A stretch of DNA of 10,512 nucleotides. It comes from Bacteroidia bacterium (lineage in GTDB: Bacteria > Bacteroidota > Bacteroidia > JAESSM01 > NORP286). The notes below the pieces were generated by a model that was not told where the DNA came from, did no database searches, and saw only the letters and a program-made list of their open reading frames with translations. A program made the position numbers and the translations under genes. Numbering within the stretch: position 1 is the stretch's first letter; each line of letters begins with the position of its first letter. The stretch is from positions 1 to 10,512 of the forward strand of contig JAESSM010000182.1 in assembly GCA_016764115.1 (NCBI GenBank), read 5' to 3'. Below are positions 1 through 7,041 of this stretch, one piece after another.

Positions 1-2711
1 AAGGACTTCCACCAACAATTCCATTTTGGTTGGGTGAAGCCCCAGGGCGCACCATTGAATTATCTGAATCCGTTTCAAGATTAAGAGAAACTATAGATGA
101 CCTTTTGGGAGAAGTTTCAAATATTCCTCAATTAGAAGATGAAAGTCGTGATGATAAATGGAAAGTAGATTCACTCAACTGGTTGACAAAAGAGGTTAGA
201 ATTGAAGAAAACGCAGCAGATCAAGTTGTAATGTATTTAGCAACGGTAAAAGCTGCAATGGGGACCATTCCATCCCAAAATAATTTAATAATTGAAAGGT
301 TTTTTGATGGGGCCGGTGACATGCATGTAGTAATACATTCGCCATTTGGTACAAGGTTAAATCGCGGTTGGGGATTGGCTCTTCGAAAACGCTTTTGCAG
401 AAAATTCAATTTCGAATTACAGGCCGCTGCCACAGATGACGCCATTATCTTATCACTTGGATCTACACATAGTTTTCCACTGGAAGAAGTCTTTGGTTAT
501 TTAAACTCTAAAACAGTTAGAAATATATTGATACAGGCTTTACTGGATGCTCCAATGTTTGAAATTAGGTGGCGATGGAATGCGTCACGAGCATTAGCAG
601 TTTTACGAAGACGTGCAGGGAAGAAAGTACCTCCACAGATACAAAGAATGAACTCAGAAGATCTGATAGCATTGATATTTCCTGATCAATTGGCCTGTTT
701 TGAAAACATTGCGGGAGAACGTGAAGTTCCAGACCATCCTTTGGTAAATCAAACGATAAAAGATTGTTTGCATGAAGCAATGGACATCGATAAGTTAGAA
801 ACCATTCTTGATAAAATTAAAAACAAGCAAATAAAGTTAATTGCAAAAGATTTGAGAGAAGCTTCTCCCCTTTCTCATGAAATAATATCCGCACGGCCAT
901 ATGCCTTTTTAGACAATGCTCCTGCTGAAGAAAGGCGAACCAACGCAATTCAAACCAGACGGTGGTTGGATCCTTCAGAAGCGAATGATCTGGGTAAACT
1001 TGATATTGAAGCAATAAAGGCAGTGAGAGCCGAGGCATGGCCAAGTGTAGAGAACCCTGACGAATTACATGATGCCTTGGTATTGCATAGTTTTTTAACT
1101 GATGAAGAAGGAAAAAATGGAGATGGAATAAATAGCTGGGAAGGTTACTTTGGTTTATTGATCAATGAAAATCGTGCTACAAAAATTATTATTAATGAAA
1201 ACCAGGCACTTTGGGTTGCCGTAGAGCGATTACCAGAATTTCAAAAACTCTACAAAAATCTAAAACTTAAACCTAATATTAAAATTCCTCAAAGAATAAT
1301 AGATGATGTAGATCAATCTCAAGATCCATGGGTTGAAGTTATTAGAGGACGAATGGAGGCCTTAGGGCCTGTTAAAGTTGAAGAGCTTGCTAATTCTATG
1401 AATATCAAGATATCTAAAGTAGAGCAAGTACTATTTGCACTGGAAAATGAAGGGTTTGTATTCAGAGGAAACTATACTCCAAATGAGGAGAAACAGGAAT
1501 GGTGCGAACGCAGATTATTAGCAAGAATACACAGGTATACTCTTAATAAACTTAGAAAAGAAATAGAACCTGTTTCAGCTGCGGTCTTTATGCAATTCCT
1601 TTTTCAATGGCATAATTTGTTGCCTGATCAACAGTTGGAAGGCCCTGACTCATTAAGAAGCGTATTGCAAAAATTAGAGGGTTTCGAAGCGCAAGCTGTT
1701 TCATGGGAGGGAGATATTTTACCTTCAAGAATTAAAGATTACGATCATAATTGGCTGGATGCTGTTTGTCTTTCGGGATCAACAATTTGGGGAAAATTTC
1801 ATTTCAATGGAAATAACGGTGCAAGCAATGGTCCTATAAAAACAACTCCGATTTCTTTAATTAACCGATCGAATTGGAAATTCTTTCAGCGATTACAAAA
1901 TAAAGAAAGGAGTAAAAGTACATTAGAGCTATCCAGCAATGCCAGGCAAGTGTTAGAAATACTCGAAGAAAAAGGAGCATCTTTTTTTGACGACCTATTG
2001 GAAAGAGCAGAATTGCTAAAGGTGAATCTTGAAGAAGCAATGAGCGAATTGGTGTCGCATGGATTATTGACTTCTGATAGTTATGCAGGATTAAGATCAT
2101 TCTTGGTGCCTTCGAAATATAAGTCAGGAAGGAGAAATGGACGTGCTCCCTTTAAAATAGAAGAAGCTGGAAGGTGGAACTTGTTACAACCTAATGGCCA
2201 AAACACTTACGATAAAAAGCAATCACTTGAAGTGATCGCCAGAATTCTATTGAGAAGATACGGAATTGTGTTTAGGAAATTACTTACTCAGGAAGTAATG
2301 GCACCTCCCTGGCGTGAATTAGTTAGTATATATCGTGTTTTGGAAGCACGAGGAGAGATCAGAGGCGGTAGGTTTGTCACTGGAGTTTGGGGAGAACAAT
2401 TTGCTTTGCCTGAGGTAATACCTCAACTTCGCTCTATCAACAAGCAGGAAAAATCAGAATCCTATGTTTCATTATCTGCTTCAGATCCATTGAATTTAAC
2501 TGGTGTTATTACGCCAGGCAAAAGGATTCCTTCAATTTATTCTAATAGGATTTTATACAAAAATGGAGTACCTATTGCCGTAAAAGAGGGAAAAGAGATC
2601 AAATATTTAATTGATCTCCCGGAAGATGAAAAATGGGTAATCCAAAAGAAACTAATTCAAAGAAAATTTTCTCCTAAACTGAAAGGATATCTCGGTAAGG
2701 GGATCATGTAA
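1..2711 (+). CDS. lhr: Lhr-family ATP-dependent DNA helicase, C-terminal part (5' end outside window)
   Basis: This is the 3' portion of a large superfamily 2 DNA repair helicase. The frame is open from base 3 with no start; the first visible residues, GLPPTIPFWLGEAPGRTIEL, match the conserved stretch after the RecA-like motor domains of Lhr, so the TTG at 30 is internal. About 902 residues are visible. Near visible residues 110-155 is the DEAD/H-associated domain (HSPFGTRLNRGWGLALRKRF, then QAAATDDAIILSLG). LIALIFPDQLACFENIAGER (about 221-240) and EERRTNAIQTRRWLDP (about 309-324) are also typical of Lhr. A winged-helix-like segment lies near 445-490, followed by YDHNWLDAVCLSG (about 580-592), two further winged-helix-like stretches, and the characteristic ending SASDPLNLTGVITPG. 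The long C-terminal region marks full-length Lhr (about 1,500 residues) rather than the shorter ligase-associated helicase. Published work on E. coli Lhr reports uracil-DNA glycosylase activity for this region; here that is inference only. Confidence 0.92.
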   Translation, partial: GLPPTIPFWLGEAPGRTIELSESVSRLRETIDDLLGEVSNIPQLEDESRDDKWKVDSLNWLTKEVRIEENAADQVVMYLATVKAAMGTIPSQNNLIIERFFDGAGDMHVVIHSPFGTRLNRGWGLALRKRFCRKFNFELQAAATDDAIILSLGSTHSFPLEEVFGYLNSKTVRNILIQALLDAPMFEIRWRWNASRALAVLRRRAGKKVPPQIQRMNSEDLIALIFPDQLACFENIAGEREVPDHPLVNQTIKDCLHEAMDIDKLETILDKIKNKQIKLIAKDLREASPLSHEIISARPYAFLDNAPAEERRTNAIQTRRWLDPSEANDLGKLDIEAIKAVRAEAWPSVENPDELHDALVLHSFLTDEEGKNGDGINSWEGYFGLLINENRATKIIINENQALWVAVERLPEFQKLYKNLKLKPNIKIPQRIIDDVDQSQDPWVEVIRGRMEALGPVKVEELANSMNIKISKVEQVLFALENEGFVFRGNYTPNEEKQEWCERRLLARIHRYTLNKLRKEIEPVSAAVFMQFLFQWHNLLPDQQLEGPDSLRSVLQKLEGFEAQAVSWEGDILPSRIKDYDHNWLDAVCLSGSTIWGKFHFNGNNGASNGPIKTTPISLINRSNWKFFQRLQNKERSKSTLELSSNARQVLEILEEKGASFFDDLLERAELLKVNLEEAMSELVSHGLLTSDSYAGLRSFLVPSKYKSGRRNGRAPFKIEEAGRWNLLQPNGQNTYDKKQSLEVIARILLRRYGIVFRKLLTQEVMAPPWRELVSIYRVLEARGEIRGGRFVTGVWGEQFALPEVIPQLRSINKQEKSESYVSLSASDPLNLTGVITPGKRIPSIYSNRILYKNGVPIAVKEGKEIKYLIDLPEDEKWVIQKKLIQRKFSPKLKGYLGKGIM

Positions 2712-2717
2712 TAAAAA

Positions 2718-2739
2718 AGCCCGGTTAAATAACCAGGCT
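2718..2739. terminator. Bidirectional intrinsic terminator between convergent genes
   Basis: A 9-bp stem (AAGCCCGGTT side against AACCAGGCTT-like side, loop AAAT at 2727-2730) sits 7 bases after the helicase stop codon. It has an A-tract at 2713-2718 and a T-tract at 2744-2749. In the plus-strand RNA the stem has one C-A mismatch (2722/2735). In the minus-strand RNA the same pair becomes a U-G wobble and the stem is followed directly by six T, so the structure is stronger for the minus-strand zinc-ribbon gene. It likely ends both transcripts. Confidence 0.75.
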
Positions 2740-2762
2740 CATATTTTTTACTACATCCTTTT

Positions 2763-3173
2763 TTAATACATTTCTCCGTAATCATCTATGAGCTCTTCAT
2801 ATTCCGTAGCATCATCTCCAAAAGTTTCAATATTATCATCTGCAACTACATAAGTGCTTTTATCCCCTGCCTTTCTTGAAAACATAACGTCATATTCAAC
2901 ATTATTATGATCAACCATTTTTAGTCCTACGTAATCAGCATTTTTCTTTGATTTAAGATCTGCGGTGCAAATAGGACAAAAGAACTCTACTAATTCACCA
3001 TCTTCAATGTGATATGCATCATGTTTGTTAAAGGAGTAATCACCTACTTTGGGGCTAAGTAATATCAACCCTTTGTTTTTTTTCTTGTTCATTGTAGAGA
3101 ACACAACAAAACCACCTGCATTCAAGTGGCCTTTGCATTTGGGGCATCTGTAATCGTTCTGTTTCATCGACAT
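2763..3173 (-). CDS. Zinc-ribbon protein of unknown function with acidic tail
   Basis: This small, probably cytoplasmic protein is 136 residues long from the ATG at 3173. The frame extends upstream to a TTG at 3197, but ATG at 3173 (MSMKQ) or 3167 (MKQ) is a more credible start because both lie just before the first conserved motif. Two CxxC knuckles, RCPKCKGHL (C10, C13) and FFCPICTADL (C66, C69), are placed to bind one zinc ion. The segment between them is lysine-rich followed by hydrophobic strands. The last 25 residues are acidic and end in DDYGEMY. There is no signal peptide or membrane helix. It is the last gene of a minus-strand run, 58 bp after the MBL hydrolase gene, and is followed by a terminator, so co-transcription is likely. 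The fold suggests a nucleic-acid or protein-binding adaptor, but I recognise no named family and assign no function. Confidence 0.8.
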   Translation of the reverse strand: MSMKQNDYRCPKCKGHLNAGGFVVFSTMNKKKNKGLILLSPKVGDYSFNKHDAYHIEDGELVEFFCPICTADLKSKKNADYVGLKMVDHNNVEYDVMFSRKAGDKSTYVVADDNIETFGDDATEYEELIDDYGEMY

Positions 3174-3231
3174 GGCTTTATAGTTTAAAGGCTGCAAGTT
3201 TATTTTCAGTTACAATATAAAAAAACTTTCG

Positions 3232-3972
3232 CTAAAAGTCAATGACTTGACCATCTTTAGCCGTTTCTATTTCAATTTTATGTAGGTTTTCTAACATTTC
3301 CTCGCCTAAATGATTAAGTATAACTCTTTTGGAGTTTAGTCTATTCAGATTTTCTTTTAACTCCAAATAATTAATATGTCCTTTTAATTTGCTATCATAA
3401 AAATTGCATTCGCAAATAAATAAATCTGAACCATCAGCAAGTTGATATAAATTATCCGTCCATTCTGTGTCCCCAGAAAAAGAAATCACTTTCTCATCTA
3501 CATATATCTTATACCCGTGTGGTAACGATGCCGGAGCATGAATAACAGGTGATGTTTCTATTCTAAATATACTTTCATCAATTTTATCATTACCATTAAA
3601 TTCTAAATAATGGACATCGATGTTTTTTAATAATGGAGACCCAGGATATAGCAGTTCACATAATTCTTGTAGTTTTTGCTCACATCCCGGAGGACTAATG
3701 ATAGTTAGTGGCTTTATTCGTTTAGTTTTATGGGTAGCGTCTAACAAAAAAAATGGGATGCCTCCATAATGGTCTCCATGGAAATGAGAAACAACGATCA
3801 CATCAACATCCTCAGTTGAAATTTCATTTTGATGTATGGCTACCAATGAGCTTGCGCCACAATCAAGTAAAAAGTTAACCTTTGGAGTTTTTAGGAAAAA
3901 GCAAGTATTGAAACGACCACCACTTGCAAAGGCATCACCGCAACCTAGAACATGTAACGAGCAACTGCCCAT
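3232..3972 (-). CDS. MBL-fold metallo-hydrolase (RNase Z/phosphodiesterase-like)
   Basis: This 246-residue cytoplasmic metallo-beta-lactamase-fold enzyme has no signal peptide. The N-terminus LGCGDAFASGGRFNTCFF is the first strand and loop typical of the RNase Z-like branch. The metal-binding motif HFHGDH is H63-x-H65-x-D67-H68. Further probable ligands are H145 (VIHAP), D168 (SFSGDTEW) and H221 (ILNHLGEE), giving a full two-metal set, so it should be active. Relatives cleave phosphodiester bonds (tRNA 3' processing, cyclic nucleotides, phosphonate-pathway esters); the substrate here cannot be told. At 246 residues it is shorter than classic RNase Z (about 300), and I see no obvious tRNA-binding exosite insertion, so a small-molecule or other phosphodiesterase is at least as likely. 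The ATG at 3972 fits the family N-terminus. It lies 42 bp downstream of the acidic-protein gene and 58 bp upstream of the zinc-ribbon gene on the same strand. Confidence 0.88.
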   Translation of the reverse strand: MGSCSLHVLGCGDAFASGGRFNTCFFLKTPKVNFLLDCGASSLVAIHQNEISTEDVDVIVVSHFHGDHYGGIPFFLLDATHKTKRIKPLTIISPPGCEQKLQELCELLYPGSPLLKNIDVHYLEFNGNDKIDESIFRIETSPVIHAPASLPHGYKIYVDEKVISFSGDTEWTDNLYQLADGSDLFICECNFYDSKLKGHINYLELKENLNRLNSKRVILNHLGEEMLENLHKIEIETAKDGQVIDF

Positions 3973-4014
3973 TATTCTGAAAATTAATTATGAATTTAAA
4001 ATAGAAAGGTAAAT

Positions 4015-4557
4015 TTATCCTTCTTTCTTTTCTTCTTCGGTGTCATCAGCAAAAACATCTTCATCCTCTGTTTCTTTCGACTTGCTATCATCAGAAGTTT
4101 TTTCTGGCTCAGACTCTTCTTCGGCTATCTCATTGCTACTATCTTTTCTCTCATCAGCTACAGGATCGTCCTTCTTTTCTTCTTTAGTAGTATGATCTTC
4201 TTTTTTTTCTTCGGATTCAGGAGCTTCTTCGGTTAACTCAGCAATCTTATCTTCTGGTTCATCAGCAAAAGCATCATCATCGACTTTTTCATCAGAAGTT
4301 TCTTTTTTTGGCTCTTCTGCTTTCTTGGTATCGTCAGCCGCTATTTCTGCAGCAATCTCTCTTTGTACCTCAGCTTTTTCTTCGGCAAGGATTTCCAATC
4401 CTTTGGGGGTTTTGTATTTTTTATGAAGGTGTTTCAGTGCTTGTTCTTGATTTTCCTGAAAAGCTGCAGCAATTTTTGGAACTAAAAATCTCTTGGACCT
4501 TTTGTGTTCTTCAAAAAATGACAGTAATTGCTTTTCAAAATCCTCTAGTGATGCCAT
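4015..4557 (-). CDS. Acidic low-complexity protein with 36-residue repeats, function unknown
   Basis: This 180-residue protein has no signal peptide or membrane helix. Residues 1-60 form a well-mixed, probably helical domain (MASLEDFEKQLLSFFEEHKR onward, including FLVPKIAAAF and ALKHLHKKYK) that looks like a small folded unit. From about residue 60 to the end the chain is almost entirely E, D, K, S and A and should be disordered or coiled. Three motifs, FADEPED (97), VADERKD (133) and FADDTEE (169), recur at exactly 36-residue spacing. The ATG at 4557 is preceded by a plausible TAGTTTTG -7 box. It is probably the first gene of a transcript continuing into the MBL hydrolase and zinc-ribbon genes. 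I do not recognise the family. The strong composition bias means any similarity of the tail to other acidic proteins would be uninformative; only the first 60 residues are worth comparing. Confidence 0.8.
   Translation of the reverse strand: MASLEDFEKQLLSFFEEHKRSKRFLVPKIAAAFQENQEQALKHLHKKYKTPKGLEILAEEKAEVQREIAAEIAADDTKKAEEPKKETSDEKVDDDAFADEPEDKIAELTEEAPESEEKKEDHTTKEEKKDDPVADERKDSSNEIAEEESEPEKTSDDSKSKETEDEDVFADDTEEEKKEG
4018..4287 (-). repeat. Degenerate 108-bp tandem coding repeats (2.5 units)
   Basis: Units run 4287-4180, 4179-4072 and a half unit 4071-4018, encoding residues 91-126, 127-162 and 163-180 of the acidic protein. On the plus strand the octamer tcatcagc occurs at 4259, 4151 and 4043, exactly 108 bases apart each time. 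The first and third copies share tcatcagcaaaa. By eye, about 15 of 36 residues match between the first two units, including the D-D-x-x-A-D-[ED] core. This looks like an old in-frame tandem duplication that has diverged. Confidence 0.6.
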
Positions 4558-4584
4558 TAACCTTTATTTAATACTATTTGTGAC

Positions 4585-4592
4585 CAAAACTA
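4585..4592 (-). promoter_or_regulatory. Candidate Bacteroidota -7 promoter element for the acidic-protein gene
   Basis: Read on the minus strand the sequence is TAGTTTTG, an exact match to the Bacteroidota -7 consensus TAnnTTTG, 27 bases before the ATG at 4557. The nearest upstream TTG (4619-4617) is about 24 bases away, somewhat longer than the usual -33 spacing. This would let the acidic-protein, MBL and zinc-ribbon genes be transcribed independently of the histidine kinase gene upstream. Confidence 0.4.
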
Positions 4593-4619
4593 ATTAAATT
4601 TTATAAATAGTAATCTCAA

Positions 4620-6926
4620 TTAGTTATCTAATAATTCAATTTCCTTTTGAAGTTCTTTATAAGCTTCGTTACAAACACTATGAAATGTATCTAATAATCC
4701 AGGAATTTCATCAAGATTCTCCTGTTTTTTGCTGTATTGTTCAATATTAGTAATTACTTCTTTCATACTTGAAATTCCAATATAGGTAACTTTTGGTTTC
4801 ATAGGGTGTGCAATTTTTCTGAGTCCGTCCCAATTTTCTTTTTCGCAATGCTCTTTCATTTTTAAAATTTGATCGGGAGTTTCTCTTAAGAACAATTCAA
4901 GCATTTCTTTCAATTTATCATTCTTACCTTTATATAGGTTTTTCAAGAATGAAAGGTCAACTAAGCGTCCGTTTGAGTCATCTATAGATGAGGCTTCCTG
5001 AGAACTCTGTTTTTTTGGCTCATTGCTTTCTGATGTCATTTCAACTATATTTGGTTGGTCTGGATTTTCAATTTCTTTGCCTTCTGTCTTTTCAATAAAG
5101 TGAAGAAGAGCATTTTGCAATATAGAAGAATCTATTGGTTTTGTTACAACAGTATCCATACCTGCTTTCAAACATTTATCAACTTCTTCCTTAAATGCAT
5201 GAGCGGTTAAAGCAATTATAGGAATATCACATAATGGTTCATCCATTTTCCTTATCTCTTTTGTTGCAGTTAATCCGTCCATTTCTGGCAATTGAACATC
5301 CATTAGCACTACATCGTAGTTGTTATTTTTTACTTTTTCTAAAGCGATTAATCCATTTTCAGCAACATCAACTGACTTAATAAACTCCCATCCTTCCATT
5401 ATGTCCTTTGCAACAAGCCTGTTATATTCATCGTCTTCTACTAACAATATACAACACTTAGGTATTTTAGATAAGTCTAGTGACTTATTATCATCCATAA
5501 TAATTTCCATTAATGATTTCTCACTAATCGGAAATTTAACGGTGAATGAGAACTTAGTACCTATACCAACTGTACTGGTTGCTGTCAGTTCTCCACCCAT
5601 TAATTCAACAAATTGTTTTGAAATTGACAAGCCTAATCCTGTTCCTTCTACATTTCTAGTTTTATCTCCTTCGACCTGAATAAAACTATCAAAAATACCT
5701 TTCAATTTCTTTTCAGGTATTCCAATTCCTGTATCTGAAACAAAGAATTCAATAGATGCATTTTTTGAGTCACCCTCTTTATATGTAGCACCAAATGAGA
5801 TTTCACCATCTTCGGTGAACTTTATGGCATTACCGATTAAATTGATAAGTATCTGACCCAATTTTATATCATCACCAACTAATACATTAGGGATCTTAGT
5901 GTCGCAATGGTATTTTAATTTTACTTTCTTTTCATCTGCTTTATACTTATTAGATTCCAGAATGCTAATTAGTTTCTTTTTTAAATTAAAATCTATTTCG
6001 TTAAGTAACATTTTTCCGGCTTCGAGCTTGGAAAAATCAAGTACATCATTTATTGTATTCAATAAATTTTCAGCAGAGAAGTTAATGGCAGTAAGGTATT
6101 GTGTTTGTTTATTGGCATTTTCAGGTTGCATCAACAACTTGGAAAGTCCAATCACAGCGTTTAAAGGTGTTCTCAATTCATGGCTCATATTTGCTAAAAA
6201 TTGTTCTTTCATTTTGGAATTTGCCTGAGCTATTTGCCTTGCCTTGATCAGCCGTTTATCCGCATCTTTAAATATGGAAATATCCTGGGCAGTAAATATG
6301 AAACTTTCTTTACCCTCAAGCTTGCTTTTAAACAATGAAGCCGAAAGTGAGAACAATTTCCTCTTTCCATCCTTGGTTTTATAGCTTCGTTCTATACTTT
6401 GAATCCGCCCTTTTTTATTTAAGTACAGAAGTACATCCTTTAGAAATCCCTCATTGTTTAAAACAGTTGTAAATGATTTTCCTATTAGTTCATCCTGATC
6501 GTAATTCAAAATTCTATTGGTTGCTTGATTAACCTCGGTAATTACCAAATCAGAGTCAATAACAATTAATGAAACATTAGCCCTATCAATAATATTATGG
6601 CTATATTCAAGTTCATCCTTTTTTTCATTTAGATCAGTTAAGAATTTTTTAATAATTACAAATGAAACGAAGAGTATAATTGTTACTAGAGCAATCAAAC
6701 TAGCTGCAATTGCCATTATAAAACCAAATCCAAATCCCACATTATCTAATAACTCAATTATTGAAGATGACTCAGTGGATTGTGATTTAGATAATTCCGC
6801 AATAATGCTATTAGACTGAAGATTAAATTGAATCAGTAGAAAAAAAGATATCCCGATTAGGATCAATATAAATCCTCCAATAATAGCGAGGAATATATTG
6901 ATTCTATCTTTTACAAATGACAGCAT
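4620..6926 (-). CDS. Membrane hybrid histidine kinase (PAS-HisKA-HATPase-REC-HPt)
   Basis: This 768-residue inner-membrane sensor kinase contains a whole phosphorelay in one chain. Transmembrane helices lie near residues 10-34 and 67-92, with only about 32 residues between them, so there is no sizeable external sensor domain. A PAS domain follows (about 110-220, ending FTAQDISIFKD). The HisKA domain carries the phospho-accepting H249 in MSHELRTPLN. The ATPase domain shows the N box (LINLIGNAIKFT), D398 in DTGIGIP and the G2 box GTGLGLS (428-434). The REC domain has acidic residues E497-D499, phospho-acceptor D543 (VLMDVQLPEMDG), T574 and K596. The HPt domain at the C-terminus carries H707 in KIAHPMKPKVTYIG. 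All key catalytic residues are present, so activity is expected. The signal is probably intracellular or membrane-borne, via PAS or the helices. It is transcribed away from the single-domain response regulator gene at 7042, its likely partner. Confidence 0.95.
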   Translation of the reverse strand: MLSFVKDRINIFLAIIGGFILILIGISFFLLIQFNLQSNSIIAELSKSQSTESSSIIELLDNVGFGFGFIMAIAASLIALVTIILFVSFVIIKKFLTDLNEKKDELEYSHNIIDRANVSLIVIDSDLVITEVNQATNRILNYDQDELIGKSFTTVLNNEGFLKDVLLYLNKKGRIQSIERSYKTKDGKRKLFSLSASLFKSKLEGKESFIFTAQDISIFKDADKRLIKARQIAQANSKMKEQFLANMSHELRTPLNAVIGLSKLLMQPENANKQTQYLTAINFSAENLLNTINDVLDFSKLEAGKMLLNEIDFNLKKKLISILESNKYKADEKKVKLKYHCDTKIPNVLVGDDIKLGQILINLIGNAIKFTEDGEISFGATYKEGDSKNASIEFFVSDTGIGIPEKKLKGIFDSFIQVEGDKTRNVEGTGLGLSISKQFVELMGGELTATSTVGIGTKFSFTVKFPISEKSLMEIIMDDNKSLDLSKIPKCCILLVEDDEYNRLVAKDIMEGWEFIKSVDVAENGLIALEKVKNNNYDVVLMDVQLPEMDGLTATKEIRKMDEPLCDIPIIALTAHAFKEEVDKCLKAGMDTVVTKPIDSSILQNALLHFIEKTEGKEIENPDQPNIVEMTSESNEPKKQSSQEASSIDDSNGRLVDLSFLKNLYKGKNDKLKEMLELFLRETPDQILKMKEHCEKENWDGLRKIAHPMKPKVTYIGISSMKEVITNIEQYSKKQENLDEIPGLLDTFHSVCNEAYKELQKEIELLDN

Positions 6927-6990
6927 AGGTATGACCGTATGGCTAACGAATAAAATTGGAATTTTTAATAATTAAAGTTAATAAAAAAAC

Positions 6991-7009
6991 TCAAATATTG
7001 TATATTTGA
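6991..7009. promoter_or_regulatory. Perfect inverted repeat in the divergent kinase/regulator intergenic region
   Basis: The sequence tcaaatattgtatatttga has 8-bp perfect arms (6991-6998 and 7002-7009) around a 3-base spacer. It lies in the 115-bp gap between the divergent kinase and response-regulator genes and contains the likely -7 element of the regulator gene. The opposite strand has a one-mismatch version of the same element (AATATTTG). It may be an operator, or two overlapping outward-facing promoters. Confidence 0.5.
7001..7008 (+). promoter_or_regulatory. Candidate -7 promoter element for the response-regulator gene
   Basis: TATATTTG is an exact match to the Bacteroidota -7 consensus TAnnTTTG, 33 bases before the ATG at 7042, which would give a leader of roughly 25-30 bases. 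I see no clear TTTG -33 element at the expected distance (region near 6975-6984 reads aagttaataa), so recognition may need an activator or be weak. Confidence 0.5.
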
Positions 7010-7041
7010 TAATCTATCGCTTACCCTAAACCATCAAAACT

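Noticed and set aside
30..32. TTG as a start codon for the Lhr-type helicase
   Set aside because: The frame is open to the window edge and the residues before it (GLPPTIPFW) are conserved Lhr sequence, so the gene begins upstream of the window.
221..2100. Minus-strand open frames of 71-79 codons within the helicase gene
   Set aside because: The opposite strand encodes continuous conserved Lhr sequence, so these are shadows.
3174..3197. N-terminal extension of the zinc-ribbon protein from a TTG at 3197
   Set aside because: The added residues (QPLNYKA) carry no conserved feature, and two ATG codons follow at 3173 and 3167 right before the first CxxC motif.
3198..3231. Possible promoter (TATATTGT on the minus strand) between the MBL and zinc-ribbon genes
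   Set aside because: It only partly matches TAnnTTTG and has no -33 element; co-transcription explains the spacing better.
4005..4022. Hairpin aagg-taaattta-t-cctt at the end of the acidic-protein gene
   Set aside because: It has no loop, a bulge and an A/T core, overlaps the stop codon and lacks a following T-run on the minus strand, so it is not a credible terminator.
4308..4571. Plus-strand open frame of 87 codons opposite the acidic-protein gene
   Set aside because: It is the antisense of a low-complexity gene, giving Leu/Phe/Gln-rich translation without domain features, and it lacks an upstream promoter.
5320..6228. Two plus-strand open frames (5320-5679 and 5899-6228) inside the histidine kinase gene
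   Set aside because: They lie opposite well-supported kinase domains, and their Ser/Phe-rich translations are typical antisense shadows.
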